Source of the DNA: Cyanobacteriota bacterium
GTDB taxonomy: Bacteria; Cyanobacteriota; Cyanobacteriia; PCC-6307; Cyanobiaceae
DNA length: 64,000 nucleotides
Assembly: GCA_027620015.1 (NCBI GenBank)
Contig: JAQCGH010000001.1
Coordinates: 38,351 to 102,350, forward strand
Direction of reading: 5' to 3'
A program made the position numbers and the translations under genes. The stretch's first letter is position 1; every line of letters begins with the position of its first letter. Below are positions 28,500-39,115 of the stretch, piece after piece. The notes under the pieces are model-generated. The model was not told the origin of the DNA. It saw nothing but the letters and a program-made list of their open reading frames with translations, and did no database searches.

Positions 28500-28668
28500 A
28501 CAAGACCGGCGGGCGTTCTGACTTGGCAATTGATCGCAATTAAGCCCCATAGTTTGGAACTGATTCGCGGAGCAATGCCTTCACAGCTGCGGGACAGTGC
28601 CGGATTTTCACCGAACTTTCCCCCTTACCTCCAGTGGCTGATCCCCACTGGAACCGGAAATCAGATCC
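28500..28668 (-). promoter_or_regulatory. Cobalamin (B12/AdoCbl) riboswitch upstream of hupE-cobW
   Basis: Minus strand: GGGGGAAAGTTCGGTGAAAATCCGGCACTGTCCCGCAGCTGTGAAGG ... GCCAAGTCAGAACGCCCGCCGGTC (conserved core and B12 box), ending about 25 nt before the hupE ATG. Confidence 0.92.
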
Positions 28669-28683
28669 TATCGGCGAGTGTCC

Positions 28684-29208
28684 CTAGCGGCAGGCAAGAC
28701 TCTCTTTAGTGGCGACTCCAGTACTCGGATTGACACCAGCAGCTCGTTTACAAAGTGCTTTCTGCTCAGGCAGATCGAGCACTGCATCACTGAAATCAGC
28801 TCCTTCAATAGTTGCTCCTTTGAAATGGCTTTGCATCAACATTGCATTGCGAAGCACAGCACCACTGAGATCAGTGTCTTCAAAATGACTTGCGAAAGCC
28901 ACCGCGTCCTCCAGGTTGGCCTCCGTGAGGTTCGCTCCCCGTAGGTCGCTGCTGTTGAAAACAGCTCCACGGAGATCGGTTCCGCTCAGATTGAAACCCA
29001 CCAGATTCGCCTTCAAAAACTCCTGCTGTTGAAGGTTGCGGCCGTGCATATCGGGTTGAAGGTCTTGTAGCGAACGCTGGCTTCGCAGTTCAGGGGCGGT
29101 AATAGCCGCGGCCTGAGGAGCGTTAAGGCACCAGGTGAGCACTAGGGCAAGCGCGGCAAGCAGCCAGGCACCAGGCCAGCTTGCTCGGCCTTCAGATCTC
29201 GAGCTCAT
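28684..29208 (-). CDS. Pentapeptide-repeat protein with signal peptide
   Basis: KANLVGFNLSGTDLRGAVFNSSDLRGANLTEANLEDAV; N-terminal hydrophobic segment LLAALALVLTWCLNAPQAAA. Start adjusted. Confidence 0.85.
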   Translation of the reverse strand: MSSRSEGRASWPGAWLLAALALVLTWCLNAPQAAAITAPELRSQRSLQDLQPDMHGRNLQQQEFLKANLVGFNLSGTDLRGAVFNSSDLRGANLTEANLEDAVAFASHFEDTDLSGAVLRNAMLMQSHFKGATIEGADFSDAVLDLPEQKALCKRAAGVNPSTGVATKESLACR

Positions 29209-29238
29209 GGGCGCACACTTACGGTTGATCATCAACTT

Positions 29239-29904
29239 ATGGCAACCATGGTGATGGCTCTGCGGGTGGTGGTTCCCCCCCACCCACTTATTGGCCACTG
29301 GCTTGGCGTTCTGCGCGATAGACATACTCCTGGCTCGCTTTACGCCACAGCTACTGCAGAGCTGGGTCGCTGGCTCACCTACGAGGCGCTACGCGATTGG
29401 TTGCCCCACAGGCGTATTCACCTGGAATCGCCTCTAGCGGCGACAGAAGCGGACGTGGTGGATCCAGCGGTCCCCTTGATGGCAATGCCGCTCCTAACCA
29501 CTGGGCTTGGCCTCTGGCAGGGTGGCCAAAAAGTGCTTCCCTCTGCCCAGGTGCTGCACCTGCAGGAAAGCCTGGGTGTAATAACTCCCCCAGCCGGCCC
29601 AATTCCCCCACGCTGCGGAGTTTTGTTGTTTGTAGCGGAACTCGCAGACGGCGAGACCCTGCTTCAACTCCTCGATCACCTTTCAGACCTGGGGGTAAAA
29701 GGTGACCGCTTGCGATTGATTACTTGCCTGGCCTCTGGGCCAGGACTCAAGACTGTTGGGGAGCGGCACGGCAGCCTCACCATCTATGCAGCTGGCATCG
29801 ATCCGGATTTGAACGAAGCTGGTGCGATCGTGCCTGGCATTGGCGATGTCAAGCAGCGGCTGTTCGGTGGAACAGTGCTGGATGAAATCCCCACTGATAA
29901 TTAG
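29239..29904 (+). CDS. Uracil phosphoribosyltransferase-like protein
   Basis: UPRT-like C-terminus ITCLASGPGLKTVGERHGSLTIYAAGIDPDLNEAGAIVPGIGDVKQRLFGG; start uncertain. Confidence 0.75.
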   Translation: MATMVMALRVVVPPHPLIGHWLGVLRDRHTPGSLYATATAELGRWLTYEALRDWLPHRRIHLESPLAATEADVVDPAVPLMAMPLLTTGLGLWQGGQKVLPSAQVLHLQESLGVITPPAGPIPPRCGVLLFVAELADGETLLQLLDHLSDLGVKGDRLRLITCLASGPGLKTVGERHGSLTIYAAGIDPDLNEAGAIVPGIGDVKQRLFGGTVLDEIPTDN

Positions 29905-29929
29905 GCTCGTAGAAAAGAAGGATTGATTT

Positions 29930-30202
29930 ATGGGCAATCACAACGGCACAACTCAAGCTGGTGGCAGTTCCAGTCTCAGTGTCTTGGCCGGTGCTGTCAT
30001 CGGTGCCGCTGGCCTTGCCTGGTGGTTACTTGCTGAGGCAGAACGACGTCGTGAACAGGGCCGGCCGACTCGAGCTGCTGGCATAGCAGCCTCGCCTGTG
30101 TTGGCTGGGCCTGACCGGGATCTTCACGATCGAGTCCATGAACTCAACCAAGCGATCGACGACGTGCGCCGTCAATTGGAGGCCATGACTATCCAGGGTT
30201 AG
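29930..30202 (+). CDS. Hypothetical small membrane protein
   Basis: 90 aa, one TM helix ([25 protein letters not shown]) and C-terminal heptad-like region. Confidence 0.6.
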   Translation: MGNHNGTTQAGGSSSLSVLAGAVIGAAGLAWWLLAEAERRREQGRPTRAAGIAASPVLAGPDRDLHDRVHELNQAIDDVRRQLEAMTIQG

Positions 30203-30257
30203 GTCTTCTGCGCCTATCAGCCCGGTGGGTAGGTTTCTTCAAGACCAAAAAATCACC

Positions 30258-31928
30258 ATGCTCCGTTCAGCCGCGATCACGCAAGGCATTCAGCGCTCCC
30301 CCAACCGCGCCATGTTGAGGGCAGTAGGTTTTGGTGATGGTGATTTCAACAAACCGATCATTGGCATCGCCAATGGCTACAGCACTATTACGCCCTGCAA
30401 CCTGGGGTTAAACGAGCTAGCCAAGTGTGCAGAGGAGGCACTTCATAAAGCCAATGCTATGCCCCAGATGTTTGGCACTATCACGGTGAGTGATGGGATA
30501 TCAATGGGAACGGAAGGAATGAAGTATTCCCTTGTGAGCCGGGAAGTGATTGCCGACTCTATTGAAACAGCATGCAATGCTCAAAGCATGGACGGCCTGT
30601 TAGCAGTTGGAGGTTGCGATAAAAATATGCCGGGAGCTATGTTGGCTATGGCACGAATGAATATTCCATCAATTTTTGTTTACGGTGGCACAATTAAACC
30701 TGGAAAGTTTGGCGCCCGTGACCTAACAGTAGTAAGTGCTTTTGAAGCAGTCGGTCAATACAGCGGTGGACGTATTGATGAGCTAGAGCTCACCGCAATT
30801 GAAAAGAATGCCTGTCCGGGTGCTGGCAGCTGTGGTGGTATGTTCACCGCCAATACTATGAGTGCCGCCTTTGAGGTGATGGGGTTAAGCCTGCCCTACA
30901 GCTCTACGATGGCGGCTGAGGATCCGGAGAAAGCAGAGAGTGCTGCCCGCAGTGCTGAGGTTTTAGTTGATGCGCTTAGAGCAAACATCTTGCCTAGTGA
31001 TCTACTCACTCGAGAGGCCTTCGAAAATGCCATCAGCGTGATCATGGCTGTGGGTGGTTCCACCAATTCCGTGTTGCACCTACTTGCGGTGGCTCGTACC
31101 GCTGGAGTGTCCCTAACAATCGACGACTTTGAAACGATCCGCCAGCGCGTACCAGTCATCTGCGATCTAAAGCCAAGTGGCCGCTACGTTACCGTCGACC
31201 TTCATCAGGCCGGTGGGATCCCCCAGGTGATGAAGCTGCTGCTGGATGCTGGCTTGCTTCATGGTGAATGCCGCACCGTCGAAGGCAAAACCTTGTCTGA
31301 GTTATTGGCGGCTGTTCCTTCACAGCCCCCCTCCGGTCAGGATGTAATACGGCCCCTTAGCAACCCTCTCTACCCCAAAGGCCACCTAGCGATTCTCAAG
31401 GGAAACTTGGCTGAAGAAGGTGCTGTAGCAAAGATTAGTGGCGTTAAAAACCCTGTAATCACTGGTCCAGCTCGGGTTTTTGAAAGCGAGGAATCTTGCT
31501 TGGCCGCAATCCTTGATAAGCAGATCCATCCAGGTGATGTAATTGTTGTGCGTAACGAGGGCCCGGTTGGTGGACCTGGTATGCGAGAGATGCTCAGTCC
31601 TACGGCGGCAATCGTGGGTCAGGGCATGCTCGATTCAGTGGCCCTTATCACCGATGGCCGCTTTTCAGGTGGCTCCTTCGGTCTTGTGGTGGGACACGTT
31701 GCACCCGAAGCTGCCGTGGGTGGCACCATCGGTCTGGTGAAGGAAGGGGACAGCATCACCGTCGACGCCTGTGAACTGCTGATTCAGCTGAACGTCCCAG
31801 ATGCCGAAATCGCTCAGCGACGTTCCGCTTGGGTTAGGCCTGAACCCCTTTATCGAACAGGAGTTCTCGGCAAATATGCCCGTCTTGTTGGCAGTAGCAG
31901 CCGGGGCGCGGTGACCGATGAGATCTGA
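30258..31928 (+). CDS. ilvD: Dihydroxy-acid dehydratase
   Basis: [71 protein letters not shown]. Start adjusted from 30225. Confidence 0.96.
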   Translation: MLRSAAITQGIQRSPNRAMLRAVGFGDGDFNKPIIGIANGYSTITPCNLGLNELAKCAEEALHKANAMPQMFGTITVSDGISMGTEGMKYSLVSREVIADSIETACNAQSMDGLLAVGGCDKNMPGAMLAMARMNIPSIFVYGGTIKPGKFGARDLTVVSAFEAVGQYSGGRIDELELTAIEKNACPGAGSCGGMFTANTMSAAFEVMGLSLPYSSTMAAEDPEKAESAARSAEVLVDALRANILPSDLLTREAFENAISVIMAVGGSTNSVLHLLAVARTAGVSLTIDDFETIRQRVPVICDLKPSGRYVTVDLHQAGGIPQVMKLLLDAGLLHGECRTVEGKTLSELLAAVPSQPPSGQDVIRPLSNPLYPKGHLAILKGNLAEEGAVAKISGVKNPVITGPARVFESEESCLAAILDKQIHPGDVIVVRNEGPVGGPGMREMLSPTAAIVGQGMLDSVALITDGRFSGGSFGLVVGHVAPEAAVGGTIGLVKEGDSITVDACELLIQLNVPDAEIAQRRSAWVRPEPLYRTGVLGKYARLVGSSSRGAVTDEI

Positions 31929-31945
31929 TAAGCAACGCCAGATCC

Positions 31946-32368
31946 TCAGTCCAGCGGTACTAATAGGGCCCTGAGTCTCCGGGCCAAAGCCTCCAGAGGG
32001 GCACCATCTACTGGCCGCTCGCAGCGCAACCCAGACTCGGGTTCCATCCACACTGGGTGGTTTCCGTGCCAGAGCAGGGGGCGCTGATGGTCGTGGCACC
32101 AAGCAAGGGTGAGGTTTAGGTCATTACTGCTGCGATAGATCTCAAGTTCGAGATCGGCGGCTGGATAGCGCTCACCGTCAGCCTGTCTTACCTCCAGTCT
32201 CAGGTTGCAATCGTCGCAACCATGAGAGTTATCCAGCGACAGCACCGCATGGCGCAACGGCTTACGGCAGAGATCTGCTGCGGCTGCCACAAGCTGCTGC
32301 AGGTTGCTATCAACTAGCTCAGGTGTAGCCACGGACAGAGCGAAGTTGTAAGTAAACCGGACCGGCAA
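31946..32368 (-). CDS. Conserved hypothetical protein
   Basis: 140 aa ORF in series with the CIA30 gene; CDDC and CHDHQRPLLWHGNHPVW; start uncertain (overlap). Confidence 0.55.
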   Translation of the reverse strand: MPVRFTYNFALSVATPELVDSNLQQLVAAAADLCRKPLRHAVLSLDNSHGCDDCNLRLEVRQADGERYPAADLELEIYRSSNDLNLTLAWCHDHQRPLLWHGNHPVWMEPESGLRCERPVDGAPLEALARRLRALLVPLD

Positions 32369-32867
32369 GGAAGCCAGCGTTTAACCCGCCATCATCGGCG
32401 AAACGTGAATGCAACAGCTGCAGCCTAGTTATCCGACTTGGGTCAAATTTCATAGGCAGTCCCACTGGCTTAGCGCGCACCGAGGCTCTTAGTTCCGTGA
32501 AGGGGATCCTCATAATGCTTGGACCCTCAGACTCCGTAGCGAATTCAATCACCCAGCGCAGGCCACCTGGGATCAAGTTGGTGAGTCCAGCCAGACCGTC
32601 AGCGCAGGCAACCGCCAGCTTGAAGCGTCTGCCATAACCAAGTAATTCAAGTTCAAGCCCTACACAGCCGGAAAGATCGAGAGGGGGAGAAAACAGAGGA
32701 GAACGGCAGCTGATGAAGCCCCCACCCTCCTCAACGAGAATCCCTTCAAACTCCAGGCCTGTTGAAGCGATCCGGCAGCTGCCTTGGCTTCGCCCACCCA
32801 TCACGGTGTCGTTTAAGGAATGCCACCCACTGAAGCCGTCGCCACTGGCGATGGGAATCACTGGCAA
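32319..32867 (-). CDS. CIA30 family protein (NDUFAF1/CIA30-like)
   Basis: WHSLNDTVMGGRSQGSCRIASTGLEFEGILVEEGGGFISCRS, typical CIA30 motif. Confidence 0.85.
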   Translation of the reverse strand: MPVIPIASGDGFSGWHSLNDTVMGGRSQGSCRIASTGLEFEGILVEEGGGFISCRSPLFSPPLDLSGCVGLELELLGYGRRFKLAVACADGLAGLTNLIPGGLRWVIEFATESEGPSIMRIPFTELRASVRAKPVGLPMKFDPSRITRLQLLHSRFADDGGLNAGFLAGPVYLQLRSVRGYT

Positions 32868-33598
32868 ACTCCAGCTGCTGCAGCCTGGTCAGCAAATATC
32901 AGTACCTCACTTCCGGGCTGCACCAACTTGGCTGGGGTTCGCAGGGATGATTCCTCGGGATCAAGCAGCCTTTGCAGGGCTTGAACCTTGCCGGCGCCAC
33001 TCACCAGAAAAACCACACGACGCGCCGCTGAAAGTGTGGGGGCTGTGAGGCTTACCCGTGGAAGCCCTTTGCCTTCCCCAAGAGTTACGGAGCGGTCCCG
33101 CACCCCCGGTGCAGCTGTGCCAGGGAACAACGATGCTGTGTGACCATCTTCGCCAAGGCCAAGCAGCACCACGTCCAATACCGGCGGGAAGTCACCGCAG
33201 AGTTTTTGCAACAGGTCTTCGTATGCTGCTGCCCCTTGCTCCGGGCCATCAAGCTCAGTAGGAACTGCATGCAGGCAGGCCTTGCTACCGGGGAGCTGCG
33301 TCATCAAGGTTTCCCTACACATGCGCGCATTGCTTGAGGGGTCGTCGCTACTAACCCATCGCTCATCTCCGAGCAGCACATCAATACGATCCCAGGGCAG
33401 GTGTTGCTGACCCAGTAGTCGATAGGTCGCCTTCGGTGTATCGCCACCGGCTAATGCAATCTGGGCGCGGTCTCGCTGGACCAGAGCCTGATCAAGTTCT
33501 GAGGCCAGGCACTGGGCTGTCTGTCGGGCAAGCTCAGCTGCAGAAACAGCCACCACCAGGCGATAACTAGTGGTGGAGCCTGGAGGGATTGCAGTCAT
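32858..33598 (-). CDS. pgl: 6-phosphogluconolactonase
   Basis: LAGGDTPKATYRLL, DVLLGDERWVSSDDPSSNARMC, LLGLGEDGHTASLFPGT. Start adjusted. Confidence 0.93.
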   Translation of the reverse strand: MTAIPPGSTTSYRLVVAVSAAELARQTAQCLASELDQALVQRDRAQIALAGGDTPKATYRLLGQQHLPWDRIDVLLGDERWVSSDDPSSNARMCRETLMTQLPGSKACLHAVPTELDGPEQGAAAYEDLLQKLCGDFPPVLDVVLLGLGEDGHTASLFPGTAAPGVRDRSVTLGEGKGLPRVSLTAPTLSAARRVVFLVSGAGKVQALQRLLDPEESSLRTPAKLVQPGSEVLIFADQAAAAGVCQ

Positions 33599-33602
33599 CG
33601 GC

Positions 33603-35021
33603 TCAGTCCAACCACTCAGTATGGAAGTTGCCAGGCTTGTCGACCCGCTCATAGGTGTGAGAGCCAAAGCAGTCGCGCATGGCTTGCACCAGATTTTGAG
33701 GCAGACGACCGCTGCGATAGCTATCGATGTAATCGAGAGTGCTGCTTAAGCAGGGTACGGGTATTCCCGCTAGGGCTGCGCCTGCAACCACCTCTCTCAA
33801 GCCTGGCAGACGCCTGTTGATTTGCTCCGCAAACCAGGGGTCGAGCATCAGGTTGGCGAGGCTGGGATTGGCGCCATAGGCATCTTGAATTCTCTGCAGC
33901 AAGCGGGCCCTGATAATGCAGCCTCCTTTCCAAATCTGGCCGATAGCCGAAAAATTGAGGTTGTAATCGTGCAACTTTGAGGCTTCTTGCAGTAGGGCCA
34001 TGCCCTGGCCGTAGCTGACGATGCAGGCGGCAATGCAGGCATCGCGCAGGGGAGCCATTTCATCAGCCGCACTACCCAGGTTGAAGCTATGGGAGGCAGG
34101 CTCTGGAAGGAGAGCACCTGCCTCGAGTCGCTCGGAGCGCAGCGAACTAAGCACTCGGGCATTGAGGGCTGCATAAATAGTTGGCACGGGTACGCCCATC
34201 TCCAGGGCACTCACCACTGTCCACAGACCAGTTCCCTTCTGGCCAGCAGCATCAACGATTGCTTCAACTAGATCGGCACCAGTTTCGGGATCTTTGGTGC
34301 GCAGGCATACCTCGGTGATCTCGACCAGAAATGAGGCAAGCTCCTCTGTTTCATTCCAGCTAGCCAAAACATCGGCCATCTGGTCACCGTTGAGTCCGCC
34401 AACCCTCTTCATCAGGTCGTAGGCCTCGGCCAAAATCTGTTCAATGCCGTACTCGATGCCGTTGTGCACCGTTTTGACGAAGTGGCCGGCACCGCCGGGA
34501 CCGATGTAGGTGACGCAGGGACCATCCTCGACCTGAGCTGCCATCTTGCGAACCAAAGGCTCGATGGCGTCGTAGGCCGCCTTAGTGCCACCGGGCATCA
34601 TGCTCGGTCCCTCTAGGGCGCCTTTGGCACCGCCAGAGACACCCATGCCGATGTAGCCGAAGCTCTTGCTCTCTAGCTCGGCAACGCGGCGTTCCGTATC
34701 GGCGTAGAGGGAATTGCCACCGTCAATCAATAGGTCACCCTCATCAAGCAGGGGCGAAATTGCCGCAATCGTGTCGTCTACGGGCTTGCCCGCCTTGACC
34801 ATCATCAGGATGCGGCGTGGACGCTCCAGGGTCGCCACGAACTCCTCGAGGGTCGCGGCGCCGACGATGTCCTTACCAGCACCACGACCTGCCAGGAACT
34901 CATCGGTTTTGGTCTTAGTGCGATTGAACACCACGGAGGAGTAACCGTTGCGTTCAGCATTAAGAACGAGGTTTTCCCCCATCACTCCCAAACCGATCAG
35001 GCCGAAATGCGCCTTACCCAT
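33603..35021 (-). CDS. gnd: 6-phosphogluconate dehydrogenase (decarboxylating)
   Basis: FGLIGLGVMGENLVLN; GVSGGAKGALEGPSMMPGG; VHNGIEYGIEQILAEAYDLMK. Confidence 0.96.
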   Translation of the reverse strand: MGKAHFGLIGLGVMGENLVLNAERNGYSSVVFNRTKTKTDEFLAGRGAGKDIVGAATLEEFVATLERPRRILMMVKAGKPVDDTIAAISPLLDEGDLLIDGGNSLYADTERRVAELESKSFGYIGMGVSGGAKGALEGPSMMPGGTKAAYDAIEPLVRKMAAQVEDGPCVTYIGPGGAGHFVKTVHNGIEYGIEQILAEAYDLMKRVGGLNGDQMADVLASWNETEELASFLVEITEVCLRTKDPETGADLVEAIVDAAGQKGTGLWTVVSALEMGVPVPTIYAALNARVLSSLRSERLEAGALLPEPASHSFNLGSAADEMAPLRDACIAACIVSYGQGMALLQEASKLHDYNLNFSAIGQIWKGGCIIRARLLQRIQDAYGANPSLANLMLDPWFAEQINRRLPGLREVVAGAALAGIPVPCLSSTLDYIDSYRSGRLPQNLVQAMRDCFGSHTYERVDKPGNFHTEWLD

Positions 35022-35098
35022 GACTGAATTTGAAGCTTTTGGCGACAGTGTGGCGAAGCGTGCTGGTCAGCCCAGCCATCCGTCACAACTTGGTGGCA

Positions 35099-35136
35099 AA
35101 GGTGTCAGCAACTCCTGGTTTTTAGCCTGACACCTT
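35099..35136. repeat. Perfect 10-bp inverted repeat between glgC and gnd
   Basis: AAGGTGTCAG (35099-35108) and CTGACACCTT (35127-35136), 18-nt loop. Confidence 0.8.
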
Positions 35137-35151
35137 GGCAACTTCACCTGC

Positions 35152-36447
35152 TCAGATCACCGTCCCATCGGAGATGCTGCCATTTTTTACAACTACAACG
35201 ATGCCGTTGCGAATGTAAAAGTTGAGCTCGGGCCTGTCAGCTTCCTCGATATGGTCCTTGTTGATGATCGTGACATTGTTACCAATTCGCACATTCTTAT
35301 CAAGAATTGCGCGCTTTACGGTGGTGCCCCTGCCCACACCTAGGGGGATGCCCCCACGCTCTCGCAGTAGCAGACGTTCCTCGGATGATTCGAAGTAGTC
35401 GGCTCCCATTGCCAAAGTGTCTTGGAGCACCACCTCATCTTCAACGCGCGAGCGCACACCCAAAACGCAGTGGTGAATGCTGCAGGCCTTGAGCAAGGAA
35501 CCCTCACCAATGATGGAGGCTGTTACCTGGGCATCCTGCAACTTGCTTGGGGGCAGGTAGCGGGGCCTGGTATATATCGGGAACTTCTCGTCGTAGAAGG
35601 AGAAGGCTGGGTTGGGTTGATCGGTGAGCGCGAGGTTGGCTTCATAGAAGGCGCCAATAGTACCGATGTCCTCCCAGTAATCGTTAAAGAGGAAGCTTTG
35701 GAGCCGGTCACCACGGGCTAAGGAGGTAGGAATGATCTCCTTGCCAAAGTCTGTTGAGGAAGGATTGCTGCTCAGCAGGTCAAAGAGCGTGTCGCGGCTG
35801 AATACATAGATGCCCATCGAGGCGAGGTAGGGGCGCTTTGCTGCCTCCTCCGCCGATAGACCAAGGGCCTGGGTATCGACTCGCATCGTCTCCAATGCTT
35901 CACCCTTAGGTTTCTCCCGAAATTCTTGGATACGGCCGTCACTGCTTGTTCGCATAAGGCCAAAGTCTTCAGCTTGGGCCGAATCCACTGGGAGGGCGCC
36001 AACACTGAGTTGTGCACCGGTATCGATGTGGTGCTGAACAAAACGGCTGTAATCCATCCGGTAGAGCTGGTCACCAGAAAGGATCAGATAGTGGTCGACA
36101 TCCCATTCGTGAAAAAGCCACTGGTATTTGCGGACAGCATCGGCCGTGCCCTCAAACCAACTTGGGCTTTCTGGGGTTTGTTGGGCTGCCAGAACCTCCA
36201 CAAAGCCCTGGCCAAAACCAGCGGAGAGGTTGTAACTCATCGTCAAATGACGGTTCAGCGACGCACTGTTGAACTGGGTGAGTACGTATATCTTGTTAAT
36301 TTCTGAATTTATGCAATTGCTAATTGGAATATCAATCAGTCGATATTTACCTGCCAGTGGCACAGCTGGCTTGGCCCGCATTTTTGTCAACGGGTACAGG
36401 CGGGTACCTGCACCACCTCCCAGAATTATCGCCAGTACTCGCTTCAT
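35152..36447 (-). CDS. glgC: Glucose-1-phosphate adenylyltransferase
   Basis: [70 protein letters not shown]. Confidence 0.97.
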   Translation of the reverse strand: MKRVLAIILGGGAGTRLYPLTKMRAKPAVPLAGKYRLIDIPISNCINSEINKIYVLTQFNSASLNRHLTMSYNLSAGFGQGFVEVLAAQQTPESPSWFEGTADAVRKYQWLFHEWDVDHYLILSGDQLYRMDYSRFVQHHIDTGAQLSVGALPVDSAQAEDFGLMRTSSDGRIQEFREKPKGEALETMRVDTQALGLSAEEAAKRPYLASMGIYVFSRDTLFDLLSSNPSSTDFGKEIIPTSLARGDRLQSFLFNDYWEDIGTIGAFYEANLALTDQPNPAFSFYDEKFPIYTRPRYLPPSKLQDAQVTASIIGEGSLLKACSIHHCVLGVRSRVEDEVVLQDTLAMGADYFESSEERLLLRERGGIPLGVGRGTTVKRAILDKNVRIGNNVTIINKDHIEEADRPELNFYIRNGIVVVVKNGSISDGTVI

Positions 36448-36561
36448 AAATCCGGCTACCAGCGGGTCTCGGGGCTGACCGTACTTGAGCGTCCTGCTAT
36501 TGGGCGAGCCTTTTGATCCTCTGCGGCACGAACTGTTGCAGTACCCAAGGCTGCTGGTTGT

Positions 36562-37872
36562 TTAAGGCTCTGGTGGACGCTCCTGTAGCTCAAAGAGATC
36601 CTCCAGAACCTTCATGGCACTGTGTCGCTGCTGGCGCGTTTGGGGTGCCCGCAGGTTGGTCACCGGGGTGTGCAGAATTTTATTGATAATGCCTTTGCTG
36701 AGAGCTTCAACCACTTTGCGCTCCCTGGCTGATAGGTCTGGACCCATGCGGCTTAGGGCCTTGTGTAGTTCTTGCTCACGAATGTCTTCCAGCTGACGTC
36801 TTAACCTGTTGACAACTGGCACCGCTTCAAGACCGTCCCACCACTCCAGGAAGATTCGAGACTCCTCCTGAAGCAGCACCTCGGCCTCAAGCGCCATTTC
36901 GCGCCGAGCCTCCTGGTTGCGATTGACCACTTCCTGCAGATCATCAACGTCATAAGACTGAACTCCAAGCAGGCCAGCCGTATCGGCAGAAATGTTGCGG
37001 GGCACGCCGATGTCTACGAGCATCAGGCTGGAGCGGCGATTAAGGCCGCTGAAGCGCTCAGCCGAGATGATCGGAGTGTCAGCGGCGGTGCTGGTGAAAA
37101 CCAACGAGCAGGTGCTGAGGCAATGGTCTAAGTCGTCAAGGGGACGACACTGAACTGGCAGGGCAGGAAAGTCTGCAGCCAGTAACTCCGCCTTGCTAAC
37201 CGTGCGGTTGAGCAGCACAAGCCCCTTGCAACCCTTGGCCTGAAGGTGCTGTAGAAGAAGCCTTGCCATGCGCCCTGCTCCCACTACCGCCACCTGCTCC
37301 TGATCAAGGGGCACCAGCTCATCTAGGCCTCGCGCTTGACCCACTTTGAGCTGGGCTAGTTCCACAGCTGCCGAACTTATTGAAACAGCGCCAGTGCCGA
37401 GGTTCGTTTCTGTACGCACCCGCTTGCCGGTGCTAACTGCCTGGGTAAGCAGCCGGTTAAGTATTGGCCCAACAGAGTGGTGCTCTTGGCCTAACCTGAC
37501 CATTTTTTTGACTTGAGAGAGTATTTGACCCTCACCAAGTACAAGAGAATCGAGGCCTGCTGAAACCCTGAGCAGGTGGCTGATCGCCTCCTCGTGATGA
37601 AAGGTAAATAAGTGAGGAGTGAGCTCCTCAACCGCAAGACCGGAGAGCTGGCTTAAAAATGCACCGACAGCTGAAATACCCTGCTCCGGATGGCGGAGCA
37701 GGGTGTAGATCTCTAGTCGATTGCAGGTGCTGAGGATCGATGCCTCAAGCACTTGGTCGTCTGCCCGCAGCTGCTGCAGCGACGCCTCCATGGTTTGTTC
37801 CGGGATGCTTAGGCGCTCCCGGATCTCTACTGGAGCCGTGCGATGACTGAGGCCGACGACGGCAATGTGCAT
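36562..37872 (-). CDS. hemA: Glutamyl-tRNA reductase
   Basis: AVVGLSHRTAPVEIRERLSI; LSTCNRLEIYTL; GEGQILSQVKKMVRLGQE; GVPRNISADT. Confidence 0.96.
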   Translation of the reverse strand: MHIAVVGLSHRTAPVEIRERLSIPEQTMEASLQQLRADDQVLEASILSTCNRLEIYTLLRHPEQGISAVGAFLSQLSGLAVEELTPHLFTFHHEEAISHLLRVSAGLDSLVLGEGQILSQVKKMVRLGQEHHSVGPILNRLLTQAVSTGKRVRTETNLGTGAVSISSAAVELAQLKVGQARGLDELVPLDQEQVAVVGAGRMARLLLQHLQAKGCKGLVLLNRTVSKAELLAADFPALPVQCRPLDDLDHCLSTCSLVFTSTAADTPIISAERFSGLNRRSSLMLVDIGVPRNISADTAGLLGVQSYDVDDLQEVVNRNQEARREMALEAEVLLQEESRIFLEWWDGLEAVPVVNRLRRQLEDIREQELHKALSRMGPDLSARERKVVEALSKGIINKILHTPVTNLRAPQTRQQRHSAMKVLEDLFELQERPPEP

Positions 37873-37909
37873 AGAGGCTGACAGGGGTGGCTCGGGACTG
37901 AGGCAGGCG

Positions 37910-38914
37910 TCAGCTCAGCGCGATGCTCTGGGCTCCATCCTTCATGTGAATGGTATTGGTGAAGCGAGCCGTGTTGTCTAGGTTGCTGATCACCAAAGAG
38001 CTGGTGCGGGTGCAATCTTTCTCAAACTTGACACCATGGAACAGCAGGCCATCAGTGATGCCACTGCCAGCGAAGACAACGTTTTCACCGGAAGCAAGCT
38101 CCTCTGCTTCATAGATCTTGTCAACGTCGGTGATGCCCATTTCGTTAAGACGGGCGATGTTGCCTTCCTTGGTGTAGTCGGCCCACTCTGAGGTCTGAGC
38201 AACGGCTGGGTCGTAAACGAGCTGACCTTGAAAGTGACCTCCAAGAGCGCGCATGGCTGCTGCGGAGATAACACCCTCAGGGGCAGCGCCAATGCCCATG
38301 AGGCAATGGGTGCCAGTGCCTGCAAAACCGCAAGCAATGGCTGCTTGAACGTCGCCGTCGGAGATGGGTTGAATCCTGGCGCCAGTGGCCCGGATCTCGG
38401 CAATTAAGTCTTTGTGGCGAGCGCGGTCCATCACCACAATGGTGAGCTCACTGGCCGCAAGGCCAAGGCACTCGCTGAGGATTTTGATGTTTTCGGTGGC
38501 CGACTTACGGATGTCAACCTTGCCCTTCGCGGCCGGGGGCGCAGCCAGTTTCTTCATGTAGAAGTCGGGAGCGTTGAACAGTCCACCGCGATCAGAAGCG
38601 GCAAGAACTGCCATAGAGCCGCGTTGGCTGTTTGCGCAAAGATTTGTGCCTTCGCAGGGATCAACGGCGAAATCCACACCAGGGCCTGTGCCACTGCCAA
38701 CCTCCTCGCCGATGTAGAGCATGGGAGCTTCATCCCGCTCACCCTCGCCAATCACGATTCGGCCCTGCATCTGGATGAGGCCCATGCGGGTACGCATGGC
38801 TTCAACTGCAGCTGCGTCAGCTTCATCTTTTTTGCCCAGGCCTGTCAGCTCGGCTGAGGCGATGGCAGCTTGCTCAACGACCTCGAGAATTTCCTGGATA
38901 AGAGTGCGATCCAC
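37910..38914 (-). CDS. glpX: Class II fructose-1,6-/sedoheptulose-1,7-bisphosphatase
   Basis: [47 protein letters not shown]-like [14 protein letters not shown] region. Confidence 0.93.
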   Translation of the reverse strand: MDRTLIQEILEVVEQAAIASAELTGLGKKDEADAAAVEAMRTRMGLIQMQGRIVIGEGERDEAPMLYIGEEVGSGTGPGVDFAVDPCEGTNLCANSQRGSMAVLAASDRGGLFNAPDFYMKKLAAPPAAKGKVDIRKSATENIKILSECLGLAASELTIVVMDRARHKDLIAEIRATGARIQPISDGDVQAAIACGFAGTGTHCLMGIGAAPEGVISAAAMRALGGHFQGQLVYDPAVAQTSEWADYTKEGNIARLNEMGITDVDKIYEAEELASGENVVFAGSGITDGLLFHGVKFEKDCTRTSSLVISNLDNTARFTNTIHMKDGAQSIALS

Positions 38915-39115
38915 GGTGATCCGGCAGGGGAATGGGCTTCAGCAATGTGATTGGGCGGGCTAGACACGGGATCAGAATCCTGTTGCTGCCAGGCCTTTCG
39001 ATGTTGAAGCGCTCGCAACTGTATCAGTGCCATAGGCATTAGGCCAAAGGGGCTTCTCAGTGTCTATCTGCAGACCGCTTCCTACAATCAGGATCCAGTG
39101 ATCGGTAGGTCCAGC

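Noticed and set aside
37608-37630. Yfr1-like ACTCCTCAC motif on the minus strand
   Set aside because: Lies inside hemA coding sequence and lacks the flanking stem-loops and usual genomic context of Yfr1.
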